DNA of 64,000 nt, taken from Spongiibacter thalassae (GTDB lineage: Bacteria > Pseudomonadota > Gammaproteobacteria > Pseudomonadales > Spongiibacteraceae). Made by a program: the position numbers and the translations under genes. The stretch is taken from NCBI RefSeq assembly GCF_012272835.1, contig NZ_JAAWWK010000001.1, positions 682,001-746,000 on the forward strand, read 5' to 3'. Position 1 is the stretch's first letter, and each line of letters starts with the position of its first letter. The notes beneath the pieces are model-generated. The model did no database searches and was not told the DNA's origin. It saw only the letters and a program-made list of their open reading frames with translations. Below, in pieces: positions 51,634 through 60,354 of this stretch.

Positions 51634-52386
51634 TTAACCGGGAGTGTTTGTGGCTGGGGCGGCGGTTAATTTCACCAGTGTTGCGGCGACCAGTTCCGGC
51701 TCGGCGATCATGGCATCGTGGCAGCAGTTCAGGGATTCAATACTGTCCACGCCGCCCAGATTGTCGATGTAGCTTTTTTGTCTGGCCGGACTCAGGGCGC
51801 GGTCCTGCTCAAGCATTATCCAGTGGCGGGGGCAGGCCGGCATGTTCCGCCGGGAAACCGCTTCGCTGGTGATGGAGGTTGCCTCGCGGCACAGGGTTTG
51901 TACTAGGTAGCGTTTTTGTGCAGCGGTCATGCCGTTGCCGAACACCCATTTGGCGAAAAGGCCGGGCATCGGGCGCATGGTGGCGAGATGACGGGCCGCC
52001 AGACGGGAGATGATCGACATGGGCGGATCGAGGGAGTCGATAATACTGCGGCCCTCTTCGGGAATGCAGCAGCTCATGAAAACCAGGCTGTGCAGTCGTT
52101 GTTCGCCAAGTAACGCGGCAATGGCAGGCAGGCTGATGCCGGCCATGGAGTGACCCACCAGTGTGAGCCTGCCACTGAGTTGGTGGTCGGCAATTTGCCG
52201 ACACACACTCTCGGCACATTGTGCGATGGTCAAGGTGCCCAGATTGCCGGGTTCGCCATTGCGTCCGGGTAAATTCACTGCCAGGGCGGGGAGGTCGGTC
52301 AGCCGTTGCAGAGCGTCGAGGGTGGGCTGCCAGCAGCGAGCATCGTGCTGGCCGCCGTGGACAAATACAAATCCGTCAGTCGTCAT
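51634..52386 (-). CDS. Alpha/beta hydrolase
   Basis: 250 residues. It has an N-terminal HGGQHDARCW oxyanion region, nucleophile elbow GHSMAG with S80, and a C-terminal CCHDAM that supplies the likely catalytic histidine. It probably hydrolyses an ester, thioester or C-C bond. It overlaps the upstream hydrolase gene by four bases (ATGA), so two hydrolases are co-translated. Not assignable to a specific family. Confidence 0.85.
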   Translation of the reverse strand: MTTDGFVFVHGGQHDARCWQPTLDALQRLTDLPALAVNLPGRNGEPGNLGTLTIAQCAESVCRQIADHQLSGRLTLVGHSMAGISLPAIAALLGEQRLHSLVFMSCCIPEEGRSIIDSLDPPMSIISRLAARHLATMRPMPGLFAKWVFGNGMTAAQKRYLVQTLCREATSITSEAVSRRNMPACPRHWIMLEQDRALSPARQKSYIDNLGGVDSIESLNCCHDAMIAEPELVAATLVKLTAAPATNTPG

Positions 52387-53243
52387 GGCAAAGGCTGCTC
52401 ATCAAGAAATGTGATTAATGCCTCGCTGGCCATATCATTGCGGTCACCGGCAACCATGTGGCCAGCCCCGGCAATATCGACAAACTTCAGGTGGGGAATG
52501 TCCCGTTTAAGCTCGTCTACGCTGTCCATACTAACAATGGTGCTGAGTTGCCCGCGAATTAACAGGCAGGGTTGGCTGATAAGTGGCGCGGCCTGTTGCA
52601 TCAGGCTGCTGAGTTCGTGAACTTTTTGCTGCCAGTCTCCGGCGATAAAGTTCGGGTCCCAGTGCCATCCCCAGCGGCCGTCGTCGCGTTTGCGCAAAAC
52701 CCGTTTAAGCCCCGACAGGCTGGCAGCCCGTTTGCGATTCGGGCTGTGCCGGGCAATATTCTGCTGGGCTTCTTCCAGATCGGCAAAACCATCGGGATTT
52801 GCACTCATAAATTTAACGATACCTTCGGCGCCAGCGATTTCTATGGTGGGGCTGACGTCTACCAGTACCAGTGCGCGACACAGTTCTGGCCGCCGCGCGG
52901 CCAATAGCAGCGACAGAGCGCCGCCGACAGAGGCACCGACAAGTATGGCTGGCTGAGGGAGCTGTTCGCAGCAACGCTCAACGTCGGCGAGGAGGGTGGT
53001 GAAATCGTAGTCGCCACTGGGGTCCCAGTCGGATTCGCCGTGGCCGCGCAAGTCGATGCTGATCGCCCGGTAACCATTGTCGGCCAGAATCCTGTTGGTG
53101 CTCTGCCAGGATTGGCGAGTCTGGCCGCCGCCGTGGAGCAGAATAACGCTGGGGCCATCCTGAGGGCCGATGGCGTCGGCTTTCAGTTTAATGTCATTTT
53201 TGCCGCGAAGTTCCAGTTCGCAAGCGGCACTACTGCCGGTCAT
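52383..53243 (-). CDS. Alpha/beta hydrolase, co-operonic with the preceding one
   Basis: 286 residues from ATG 53243, chosen because AAGGA lies eight bases upstream; the frame extends to 53312 without support. Motifs are LLHGGGQTRQSW, RGHGESDWD, nucleophile GASVGG with S105, and a C-terminal AGAGHMVAGDRND with the histidine. It resembles meta-cleavage or ester hydrolases of the fold. It is transcribed divergently from the thiolase operon. Confidence 0.87.
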   Translation of the reverse strand: MTGSSAACELELRGKNDIKLKADAIGPQDGPSVILLHGGGQTRQSWQSTNRILADNGYRAISIDLRGHGESDWDPSGDYDFTTLLADVERCCEQLPQPAILVGASVGGALSLLLAARRPELCRALVLVDVSPTIEIAGAEGIVKFMSANPDGFADLEEAQQNIARHSPNRKRAASLSGLKRVLRKRDDGRWGWHWDPNFIAGDWQQKVHELSSLMQQAAPLISQPCLLIRGQLSTIVSMDSVDELKRDIPHLKFVDIAGAGHMVAGDRNDMASEALITFLDEQPLP

Positions 53244-53336
53244 GGCGTCGGTCCTTATGTTTTTACAAAGCGTGTAGCAAAATAACATATCATTACTTTG
53301 CTGGGGAGGCACTGCATTGCTCTGAGGAAATACACG

Positions 53337-53460
53337 GGATGTTAGTTTGGTATTGCAGTGGTGGTTGTCAGCTGGCGACGGGAATAGTGCAACATCGCAA
53401 CGATGTGCTTTAACTAAAAATGACTATGTGTTAGTTTGTGGTTTTGTATACAAACATAGT
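53337..53460. promoter_or_regulatory. Divergent promoter region with two TGTTAGTTTG sites
   Basis: GGATGTTAGTTTGG at 53337-53350 and TATGTGTTAGTTTGTGG at 53424-53440, the latter followed by ACAAACATAGT, which mirrors ACTATG and TTTGT of the site. The related site is 40467-40491. The region controls the hydrolase pair and the thiolase operon. A CAGGAGG ribosome site at 53474-53480 decides the GTG start. Confidence 0.5.
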
Positions 53461-53484
53461 TTGCGGTAATGCTCAGGAGGCAAT

Positions 53485-54672
53485 GTGCGCGAAGCGGTGA
53501 TAGTGGCAACAGCCAGAACCCCCATTACAAAGGCCTATAAAGGCGCGTTCAACAACACAAAATCCCCCAGTATTGCGGCAGCGGCCATTCGCGCAGCGGT
53601 TGAGCGGGCAAAGCTCACTGGCGAAGAAGTAGAAGACCTTGTTATGGGTTGCGTACTGACCGCGGGTACCCAGGGCCTGAATGTTGCCCGGGCATCGACG
53701 CTGGCCGCTGGCTTGCCGGTCACAGTGCCGTCGCAGACCATTGACCGCCAGTGCTCCTCCGGATTGATGGCGATTGCTATTGCCTCGCGGCAGGTGATGG
53801 TTGAAGGCATGAATATCGTGGTCGCGGGTGGGGTGGAAAATATCACCGCGATGAATGCGCCCTATTTCAAATGGGCGCGGGACGAGCGCGACCCCTCGGT
53901 GTTGAAGTATCACGAGCATGCTTATATGCCGATGCTGGAAACGGCTGAGTTTGTTGCGAACAAATACAAGGTCAGTCGAGAGCAGCAGGACGCCTACGCG
54001 CTGGAATCTCAGCTGCGCATGGCGCGGGCTCAGGAGCAGGGCTGTTTCGACGATGAGATTATTGCAGTAACGGCCAATCAAATGTTTAAGGACAAGGAGA
54101 GTGGCGAAGTCAGCTACCGCGATGTCACCGTTGCCAAGGACGAGGGCTGTCGCCCAGGCACCACTTTGGAAGGACTGTCGTCGCTCCAGCCTGTGGTTGA
54201 GGGTGGTTGTGTGACAGCCGGCAATGCCAGCCAGTTGTCGGATGGCGCATCGGCCTGTGTGGTAATGGAAGCCGCAGAGGCGAATCGTCGAGGTCTGGCT
54301 CCGCTGGGTCGGTACGTTGGTATGGCGGTAATGGGTAACGCGCCGGAAGAGATGGGTATTGGCCCCATCTACGCCATTCCCAAATTACTTAAGCAACACG
54401 GCCTTACCGTGGACGATATCGGCCTGTGGGAACTGAATGAAGCCTTTGCTGTTCAGTGTCTCTACTGCCGTGATTACCTGGGTATCGACCCCGAACGTTA
54501 CAACGTAAACGGCGGTGCGATTGCAATGGGCCACCCCTACGGTATGAGTGGTTCGCGCATGGTAGGCCACGCCCTTATTGAAGGCCGTCGCCGCGGAGTG
54601 AAATACGTGGTGGTGTCCATGTGCATCGGTGGTGGCATGGGTGCGGCCGGTCTGTTTGAAGTGCTTTCCTGA
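53485..54672 (+). CDS. Thiolase (acetyl-CoA C-acyltransferase, FadA5/FadA6-like)
   Basis: 395 residues from GTG 53485. The catalytic residues are all present: C90 in [11 protein letters not shown]350 in [10 protein letters not shown] and C380 in [10 protein letters not shown]. It performs the final thiolytic cleavage of 3-ketoacyl-CoA to acetyl-CoA plus a shortened acyl-CoA. It is the only complete thiolase in the window, unlike the Cys-lacking 42774 protein. It forms an operon with the crotonase that begins 13 bases later. Confidence 0.94.
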   Translation: MREAVIVATARTPITKAYKGAFNNTKSPSIAAAAIRAAVERAKLTGEEVEDLVMGCVLTAGTQGLNVARASTLAAGLPVTVPSQTIDRQCSSGLMAIAIASRQVMVEGMNIVVAGGVENITAMNAPYFKWARDERDPSVLKYHEHAYMPMLETAEFVANKYKVSREQQDAYALESQLRMARAQEQGCFDDEIIAVTANQMFKDKESGEVSYRDVTVAKDEGCRPGTTLEGLSSLQPVVEGGCVTAGNASQLSDGASACVVMEAAEANRRGLAPLGRYVGMAVMGNAPEEMGIGPIYAIPKLLKQHGLTVDDIGLWELNEAFAVQCLYCRDYLGIDPERYNVNGGAIAMGHPYGMSGSRMVGHALIEGRRRGVKYVVVSMCIGGGMGAAGLFEVLS

Positions 54673-54684
54673 GGCGGTATTGCG

Positions 54685-55476
54685 ATGAGTGAAACAAGTC
54701 GTCCGGTGTTATTGAGCATCGATGGCCCGATTGCCGAAATTACCCTGAATCGCCCTGATTCACTGAATGCGGTCAATGTCGAAATGGCGGTGGCCCTGCG
54801 TGATGTGGTGGCGGAGCTTGGCGAGCGAAAGGATGTGCGGGTAGTGTTGTTACAGGGCGCTGGCCGCGTGTTTATGGCCGGCGGTGACCTCAACTACTTC
54901 CGCGCCGCGGAAGATAAGCGAGCGGCATCTGACGCTCTGATTCAGCCGATTCACGATGCTGTCGCGGCCCTCTCCGCATTGCCGCAAATTGTTGTTGCGA
55001 GTTTGCACGGTGCGGTGGCCGGGGCGGGCATGAGCCTGGCGATGATTGCCGATCTCGCGGTGGCGGAGCAGGGCACGGTGTTTAATATGGCCTATGCCAA
55101 AGTCGGAAACAGCCCGGATTGCTCTGGCTCCTGGTCGCTGCCGAGAATTGTGGGGCTGCGCAAGGCCCTGGAAATCGCCCTGTTGTCTGATGATCTTTCC
55201 GCCGAAGAGGCCCTGCGATTGGACTTGATTAATCGCGTGGCCGACAAGGGCAACGGGGGGCTTGTAGCCCGTGAAATGGCCGAAAGAATCGCGGCCATGT
55301 CACCGGCCGCGATGGCCAATATCAAATCGCTGATGCGCCGCAGCCTTGACACCAGCCTCGAAGACCAGCTTGACGCCGAGGCCAAGGCCTTTGCCGATAC
55401 GGCGTGCACCCGCGATTTCAGCGAGGCATTGGACGCCTTCTTTGAACGCCGTAAACCCGAATTTACCGGCAGTTAG
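54685..55476 (+). CDS. Enoyl-CoA hydratase/isomerase-family protein (crotonase), third
   Basis: 263 residues. The oxyanion-hole motif is VFMAGGDLNYF, and AYAKVGNSPDCSGSWSLPR holds the second active-site region. At the position of the second catalytic Glu it has Asp/Cys (PDCSGSW), so classical hydratase activity is uncertain. It ends FFERRKPEFTGS, like the two other crotonases in the window. It follows the thiolase closely. Confidence 0.87.
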   Translation: MSETSRPVLLSIDGPIAEITLNRPDSLNAVNVEMAVALRDVVAELGERKDVRVVLLQGAGRVFMAGGDLNYFRAAEDKRAASDALIQPIHDAVAALSALPQIVVASLHGAVAGAGMSLAMIADLAVAEQGTVFNMAYAKVGNSPDCSGSWSLPRIVGLRKALEIALLSDDLSAEEALRLDLINRVADKGNGGLVAREMAERIAAMSPAAMANIKSLMRRSLDTSLEDQLDAEAKAFADTACTRDFSEALDAFFERRKPEFTGS

Positions 55477-55479
55477 TTT

Positions 55480-55496
55480 GGCGGCGTTACGCCGCC
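55480..55496 (+). terminator. Possible hairpin terminator after the third crotonase
   Basis: GGCGGCG and CGCCGCC pair perfectly around a TTA loop, four bases after the stop codon. A second small inverted repeat (TGCC...GGCA) follows. The lack of a T run makes full termination doubtful. Confidence 0.45.
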
Positions 55497-55526
55497 CACC
55501 TGCCAGCTGACAGGCAATAAAAATAT

Positions 55527-56351
55527 ATGACCGCTATAGAGCAAAAAGAACACTTTGTTTGCGCTGATGGCGCGCAACTGCGGGTGATTGAGTGGCCGGC
55601 ACTGTCGGCCGATGCGCCAACAGTATTATTGGTGCACGGCTATCGCGCCAACGCTCACTGGTGGGACTGCATCGTGCCGGAACTACTCGGCAAATGCCGT
55701 ATGATTCTGCCGGAGTTTTCCGGTATGGGCGGCAGTGAAGCGAGATCTGAGTACGCGCGTAATCAGGGCGCGGAGGATCTATGCGCAGTAATTGAACACT
55801 TGGACCTGTGCCCTGATTGGGTGCTTGCCCACAGCTGGGGTGGGCACCAGATGGCGCATGTAGTGCGTAAAATGCCCGAGCGCATCGGACGGCTGGTGTG
55901 GATCGACAGCTTCTTAATGGTGGATATCGATGAGGAGCTTCCGGACGGTCCCCCGATTGGAAATACCCGTGTATACGAAGATAAAGATACCGCAGTAGCG
56001 CGTTTTCGCACTTCACCGCCCCAGCCGATACCCGAATCGGTACGCCAATCTCTGGCGGCAAATTCCCTGCGCAAGACTCCGGAGGGCTGGGTGTGGAGCT
56101 ACGACTCAGCATTGCCCATGCTTGAGCCTCAATATGAAGACGAAGTCCTGTTGAAGGACTTGCCAGTAACAAGCTACTACATACTGGCGGGCAGCAGCCC
56201 GGTTGTGGGCCCGGCTCGAGCAGAGCGTATCGCCGCCCTCGCCGGCAGCAAGGCGCTGATAACGATTGCTGGCGGGCACCATCATGTGATGCTTGATGCA
56301 CCGGATAAATTACTGGCAACGTTAAAAGGCCTGGACAACTTTCCGCTATAA
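55527..56351 (+). CDS. Alpha/beta hydrolase
   Basis: 274 residues. It has VHGYRANAHWWD, the nucleophile elbow AHSWGG with S103, and a C-terminal GGHHHVMLDAP histidine region. The sequence resembles epoxide-hydrolase or lipase-like members without a clear subfamily. It lies between the beta-oxidation pair and a WS/DGAT gene, so it could release or cleave an ester or acyl intermediate. Confidence 0.85.
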   Translation: MTAIEQKEHFVCADGAQLRVIEWPALSADAPTVLLVHGYRANAHWWDCIVPELLGKCRMILPEFSGMGGSEARSEYARNQGAEDLCAVIEHLDLCPDWVLAHSWGGHQMAHVVRKMPERIGRLVWIDSFLMVDIDEELPDGPPIGNTRVYEDKDTAVARFRTSPPQPIPESVRQSLAANSLRKTPEGWVWSYDSALPMLEPQYEDEVLLKDLPVTSYYILAGSSPVVGPARAERIAALAGSKALITIAGGHHHVMLDAPDKLLATLKGLDNFPL

Positions 56352-56402
56352 TTCGGGGCTACTTTAAATAACAATGAAATTGCCGACGACGGAGAAGAGG
56401 GT

Positions 56403-57800
56403 ATGCAACAACTGAGTCCGATTGATGCGCTGATGCTGTATATAGAATCGGCAAATGCGCCCAATCAGCTAAATCCGATTATTATCTACGAGCCGGATAC
56501 CGACAACGGCGGCGTTGTTCGCTTCAAGTCCATTCTGCAAAACATCGAATCCCGCCTGCACCTGGCGCCTAGCTTTCGTCGCAAATTGGCTTTTCCCCCG
56601 TTGCATCTCGATGATCCCTACTGGGTCGACGACGAGAATTTCGATCTCGAATTTCATGTTCGCCATATCGCTCTGCCCAAACCCGGCGATTGGCGACAGT
56701 TTTGCATTCTTGTGTCGCGGCTGATCGCTCAACGGGTAGACCTTAGCCGGCCCCCGTGGGAAATTATTGTGGTAGAGGGTTTGGACAATATCGAAGGGCT
56801 GCCGCCGGGCTGCTTTGCGGTGCTCTATAAAATCCATCATGCCTGTATGGATGGTGTCTCTGGCGCGGAATTATTGTCTGTGCTGCAGGACTTGAGTCCC
56901 GATGGCAGTGGCTACCGCCCGGCGCCCGATTGGCAGCCGGAGCCCGCGCCTGGTCAATACCAGTTGCTGTTCCGCGCCGGTAAAAAACTGCTAAGCAGGC
57001 CTACTCACACCCTGGGTGTGGCGAAAAAAATCCTGCCGATATTGCGAGCAGGAAAGACCGTCGAAAAGAAAAACAGTGCCGGATTGCGCGTGCCACACAC
57101 GCGGTTTAACAGCACGCCGAGCCCCCACCGCGCCTTTGAAGCCTGTTTTTTCCCCTTGTCTGAGGTGAAAAAAATACGCGCGCTGGCCCCGCACTCGACG
57201 GTAAATGATGTCGCGCTAGCGATTGTTGCAGGTGGTCTTCGCCACTATTTACAGGCCAAGGAAGAGCTGCCGGACGATTCATTGGTGGCTGCGGTGCCAG
57301 TTTCAACTCGGAGTGACGCCAGTGGTGGTGGCAACGAAATCAGTGCGCAAACCACAAAGCTGTTCACCGAAATCGCCGACCCCCAGCAGCGGCTTGCTGC
57401 GATATGTGCCGCCATGCAGGAAAACAAGGCCTACCTCAACGCAGTGGGCGCCAAAGAGCTGGCCGGGCTGTCAACCATTATGCCGGGGCAGATGCTGGCG
57501 TACATGGCAAAAACAGCCTTGAGCCTGTCGGGCAAGATGGGGCGTGACCTGTTGGCGAATACCGTGGTCACCAATGTGCCGGGGGCTCAGGTGCCGTTGT
57601 ACTTCACCGGTGCCAAAGCGATCAAAATGTTTGGCGGCGGCCCGATTTTGCTCAACATGTCGCTCACCCATGTGATCAGCAGCTACTGCGGTGAAATGGC
57701 CATCAATATCACCGCGTGCCGCAACCTGATGCCAGACCCGGCGTTTTACCGCGAGTGCCTGCAGCGCTCCTTCGACGAGTTACTACAAGCAAGCCTTTGA
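56403..57800 (+). CDS. WS/DGAT-family acyltransferase, complete copy
   Basis: 465 residues, the normal length. The catalytic motif is HHACMDG (H145, H146, D150), followed by the conserved NDVALAIVAGGLRHYL and NVPGAQVPLYFTGA blocks. It makes wax esters or triacylglycerol from acyl-CoA. It is one of two members in the window. Placement after a hydrolase and before an aldehyde dehydrogenase may link sterol- or lipid-derived alcohols to ester storage (inference). ATG 56403 is preceded by GAGAAGAGG. Confidence 0.92.
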   Translation: MQQLSPIDALMLYIESANAPNQLNPIIIYEPDTDNGGVVRFKSILQNIESRLHLAPSFRRKLAFPPLHLDDPYWVDDENFDLEFHVRHIALPKPGDWRQFCILVSRLIAQRVDLSRPPWEIIVVEGLDNIEGLPPGCFAVLYKIHHACMDGVSGAELLSVLQDLSPDGSGYRPAPDWQPEPAPGQYQLLFRAGKKLLSRPTHTLGVAKKILPILRAGKTVEKKNSAGLRVPHTRFNSTPSPHRAFEACFFPLSEVKKIRALAPHSTVNDVALAIVAGGLRHYLQAKEELPDDSLVAAVPVSTRSDASGGGNEISAQTTKLFTEIADPQQRLAAICAAMQENKAYLNAVGAKELAGLSTIMPGQMLAYMAKTALSLSGKMGRDLLANTVVTNVPGAQVPLYFTGAKAIKMFGGGPILLNMSLTHVISSYCGEMAINITACRNLMPDPAFYRECLQRSFDELLQASL

Positions 57801-57805
57801 CCTTG

Positions 57806-57839
57806 ATAGGGGGTCTGTCCCCGGGGACAGACCCCCTAT
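57806..57839. repeat. 34-bp perfect palindrome, REP-like
   Basis: Two 17-base arms (57806-57822 and 57823-57839) are exact reverse complements with no loop. The core GGGGTCTGTCCCC is typical of repetitive extragenic palindromes found in many Proteobacteria. It could act as a terminator for the WS/DGAT gene or mark a mobile REP element. Confidence 0.75.
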
Positions 57840-57853
57840 AATTTAATATTAAA

Positions 57854-57866
57854 TCCACATTGTAGA
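57854..57866 (+). promoter_or_regulatory. Candidate operator TCCAC-ATT-GTAGA before the aldehyde dehydrogenase
   Basis: Fourth member of the TCYAC-N3-GTDGA set, 43 bases before ATG 57909 and flanked by AAA and TAAATT. Confidence 0.5.
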
Positions 57867-57908
57867 TAAATTGGGCGGCCTGGGAATTTCGGCTTACCTG
57901 AAATCAAA

Positions 57909-59528
57909 ATGAGAGCAGAAACCATGACTATGAATACACAAATTGATGCCCCTGAAGTACGGGGGCCGAATCCGGCAAGCAACGTGATCGATTGCTATTC
58001 ACCGGCGACGCGGGAGCCGCTTGGCAGTTTGCCGGTGGACTCGGCGGAAAAGGTGGCAGAAGTGGTCGCTCGGGCGCGCACGGCGCAGCTGGAGTGGCGT
58101 CAATCGACCTTTGCCCAGCGCCGAGAAGTGCTGGGGAATATGCTCGATTATATTCTCGCCCACTCCGATGACATCTGCGAAATGATCGTGCGTGACGCGG
58201 GTAAAACCCGTGAGAATGCGCTGATGGGGGAGGTGTTACCCGCTTGCGAGAAGCTGCGCTGGACGATGAAAAATGGTGAGCGCTATTTGCGTGATGAAAA
58301 GGTATCGTCGGGCTTGTTGCTGCATAAGAAGGCGCGCATTGAATACCATCCACGGGGGGTGATCGGTGGCATTATCCCCTGGAATTATCCCTTTCAGAAT
58401 ATGATGATGCCGGTGATTCCCGCTCTGTTCGCCGGTAACGCGGTAGTTCTAAAGCCCAGTGAGTGGGTGGCCTGGTCCAGTCAGCAGTTTCTTGACATAT
58501 TTCACCAAGCGTTGACAGCCGCAGGTGCACCGGTGGATCTGGTGCAGGTTGTTCAGGGCTACGGTGAAACCGGCAATGCACTGGTACGTTCAGTGGATGG
58601 GGTTATTTTTATCGGCTCCTGTGGCAATGGTCGTCGAGTTATTCAAGCCAGCGCCGAAAGGATCATTCCGGTGACCATGGAGTTGGGGGGGAAAGACGCC
58701 TTCATCGTCTGCGACGATGCCAATATCGAACAGGCGGTGTCAGCAGCCATTACCGGCACGTTTCTTAATAGTGGACAGAACTGTATTGCGTCGGAGCGTA
58801 TTTTGGTCCATGACCGGGTTTACGACGAGTTTGAGCGGCGAGCGGCGGCGGTTGTGGCGGAGTTCAAGCAGGGCAATCCAATGGGCGGCGGCTGTGTTGA
58901 TATGGGCGCGATGAATACCCCGATACAGCTGGCGTTAGTGGAGCGCCTGGTGAATGAATCCGTCGCAGCCGGGGCCAGGCTGGTGACTGGAGGAAAGCGG
59001 GTGCTGACAGAACAGGGTGAGTTCTACGCGCCAACGATTCTTGCAGATGTAGATGCCAGTATGCCGATAATGCGTGAGGAAACCTTTGGTCCTGTGCTGG
59101 TGCTGTGCCGATTCCGCGATGACGACGAGGCGGTGGAAATTGCCAATAGCACGGACTTTGGCTTATCCAATAGCGTCTTTTCAGCCAATAATGCCCGGGC
59201 GAATAATATTGCACGGCGGGTCGAGTCAGGAATGTGTTCGATCAACGAGCTCGGTGGTATGACCTATTTTGCCGGTGATTTGCCCTTTGGTGGGGTGAAA
59301 CAATCCGGCTTTGGCCGTATTGGCGGCCGCGATGGACTGCGTTCCCTGTGTCATGCCAAGGCGGTACTGGACGAGCGGGTACGACTGCCCTTTGCGATGA
59401 GTATGTTGCCTACGTCAGAGAAGACCTACGCCTCGGCGAATGCGGGAATTCGTATGATGTACAGCCCGCGTTTGCGGGATAAGTGGCGGGGGCTGCGTGA
59501 CCTGATGGCGGCGCGTTCGGGGGATTAA
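57909..59528 (+). CDS. NAD(P)-dependent aldehyde dehydrogenase
   Basis: 539 residues from ATG 57909; ATG 57924 or 57930 are alternatives. All core motifs are present: PWNYPF, KPSE, ELGGKDAF with E258 and NSGQNC with C292. It oxidises an aldehyde to the acid, which could then be CoA-activated. The C-terminal tail after VRLPFAMSM is about 40 residues longer than usual and rich in basic residues. The hydrophobic segments near 160-180 are the common fold, not a membrane anchor. Confidence 0.93.
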   Translation: MRAETMTMNTQIDAPEVRGPNPASNVIDCYSPATREPLGSLPVDSAEKVAEVVARARTAQLEWRQSTFAQRREVLGNMLDYILAHSDDICEMIVRDAGKTRENALMGEVLPACEKLRWTMKNGERYLRDEKVSSGLLLHKKARIEYHPRGVIGGIIPWNYPFQNMMMPVIPALFAGNAVVLKPSEWVAWSSQQFLDIFHQALTAAGAPVDLVQVVQGYGETGNALVRSVDGVIFIGSCGNGRRVIQASAERIIPVTMELGGKDAFIVCDDANIEQAVSAAITGTFLNSGQNCIASERILVHDRVYDEFERRAAAVVAEFKQGNPMGGGCVDMGAMNTPIQLALVERLVNESVAAGARLVTGGKRVLTEQGEFYAPTILADVDASMPIMREETFGPVLVLCRFRDDDEAVEIANSTDFGLSNSVFSANNARANNIARRVESGMCSINELGGMTYFAGDLPFGGVKQSGFGRIGGRDGLRSLCHAKAVLDERVRLPFAMSMLPTSEKTYASANAGIRMMYSPRLRDKWRGLRDLMAARSGD

Positions 59529-59539
59529 GCGAGGTGGTA

Positions 59540-59570
59540 ACTCAAGGGCTGCGCCATGCAGCCCTTGAGT
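59540..59570. terminator. Strong hairpin between convergent genes
   Basis: A 13-base perfect stem (59540-59552 with 59558-59570) and a five-base GCCAT loop lie between the aldehyde dehydrogenase and the AveC-like gene. It probably terminates both strands, although the T-tract is poor. Confidence 0.75.
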
Positions 59571-59600
59571 GTTATGGCGTTGAGCCCTTGTTAAGCAGAC

Positions 59601-60305
59601 CTAGCCAAACAAGCTGCGAATGGCAATAAGCGGTGTGCAAAGTGCCAGCCAGTAGCAGGCGTTCCATATGACGACCCAGAACAGAATACGTTTGACTGGA
59701 GAGGCCTGCAGTGAAGGGCCTGCCAGCGCCTCTATCCGCAGCTTGCCGCTGCTGTCATGCCAGTGCAAAAAGAATGACAACAACACCGCAAAGCTGGCGA
59801 AGGGAATGCCGGGATATAGCAGTGGCATGGTACCGGCGTCAGTGCGCAGGGCCGGGCCTATGGTTTCGGTGTAAGTCCACAGCCCAGCCTGGGCGACGGC
59901 CAGATACTCGGTGATCACGTTGAAGCCATATAACACCGGGCCGGCAACCACGGTACATGTGAGAAACAGTTTCCCCGGGGGAATCGATTTCGGCAACCGT
60001 GCCAGTAAAACGTGTATTGCGGTGAATGCCGCCCACATAAACACCGGATAAGCCGCGATATTAAACCAGGGTTTGTGCTCTATAGACCACAGGGTTTTAC
60101 TCCAGGGCATCATATGAAAGCCGGGGTTCCATTCAAGAAAAGCGCCCCAGTCGGCATAAAACTCTTGCCAGAATATACTGGCTCCGCAAATAAAGTAGAG
60201 CAAGTGTCGGCTGAGTTGTTGTGTTTTTATTGAATGTGCCACGGCGAAGCCGAGCAAAGCCAGTGCACTGACAATCCAGAATATTTCAAAAGCGGCGGTA
60301 GACAT
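59601..60305 (-). CDS. Multi-pass membrane protein, AveC-like (second copy)
   Basis: 234 residues with about six hydrophobic segments. It shares IFW-x-EF-x-ADWGAFL (near 45-57), the W-TYTETIGPAL block and PLLYPGIPFA with the protein at 11033-11797. GGAGAATTATC precedes the ATG. It follows the TonB receptor in an operon with the GMC oxidoreductase. The family function is unknown here; AveC-like spirocyclase is a guess from memory. Confidence 0.7.
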   Translation of the reverse strand: MSTAAFEIFWIVSALALLGFAVAHSIKTQQLSRHLLYFICGASIFWQEFYADWGAFLEWNPGFHMMPWSKTLWSIEHKPWFNIAAYPVFMWAAFTAIHVLLARLPKSIPPGKLFLTCTVVAGPVLYGFNVITEYLAVAQAGLWTYTETIGPALRTDAGTMPLLYPGIPFASFAVLLSFFLHWHDSSGKLRIEALAGPSLQASPVKRILFWVVIWNACYWLALCTPLIAIRSLFG

Positions 60306-60354
60306 GATAATTCTCCAAGGACAGGCGCGGGCTTAGCCGCGCCTCTTTGGTGAC

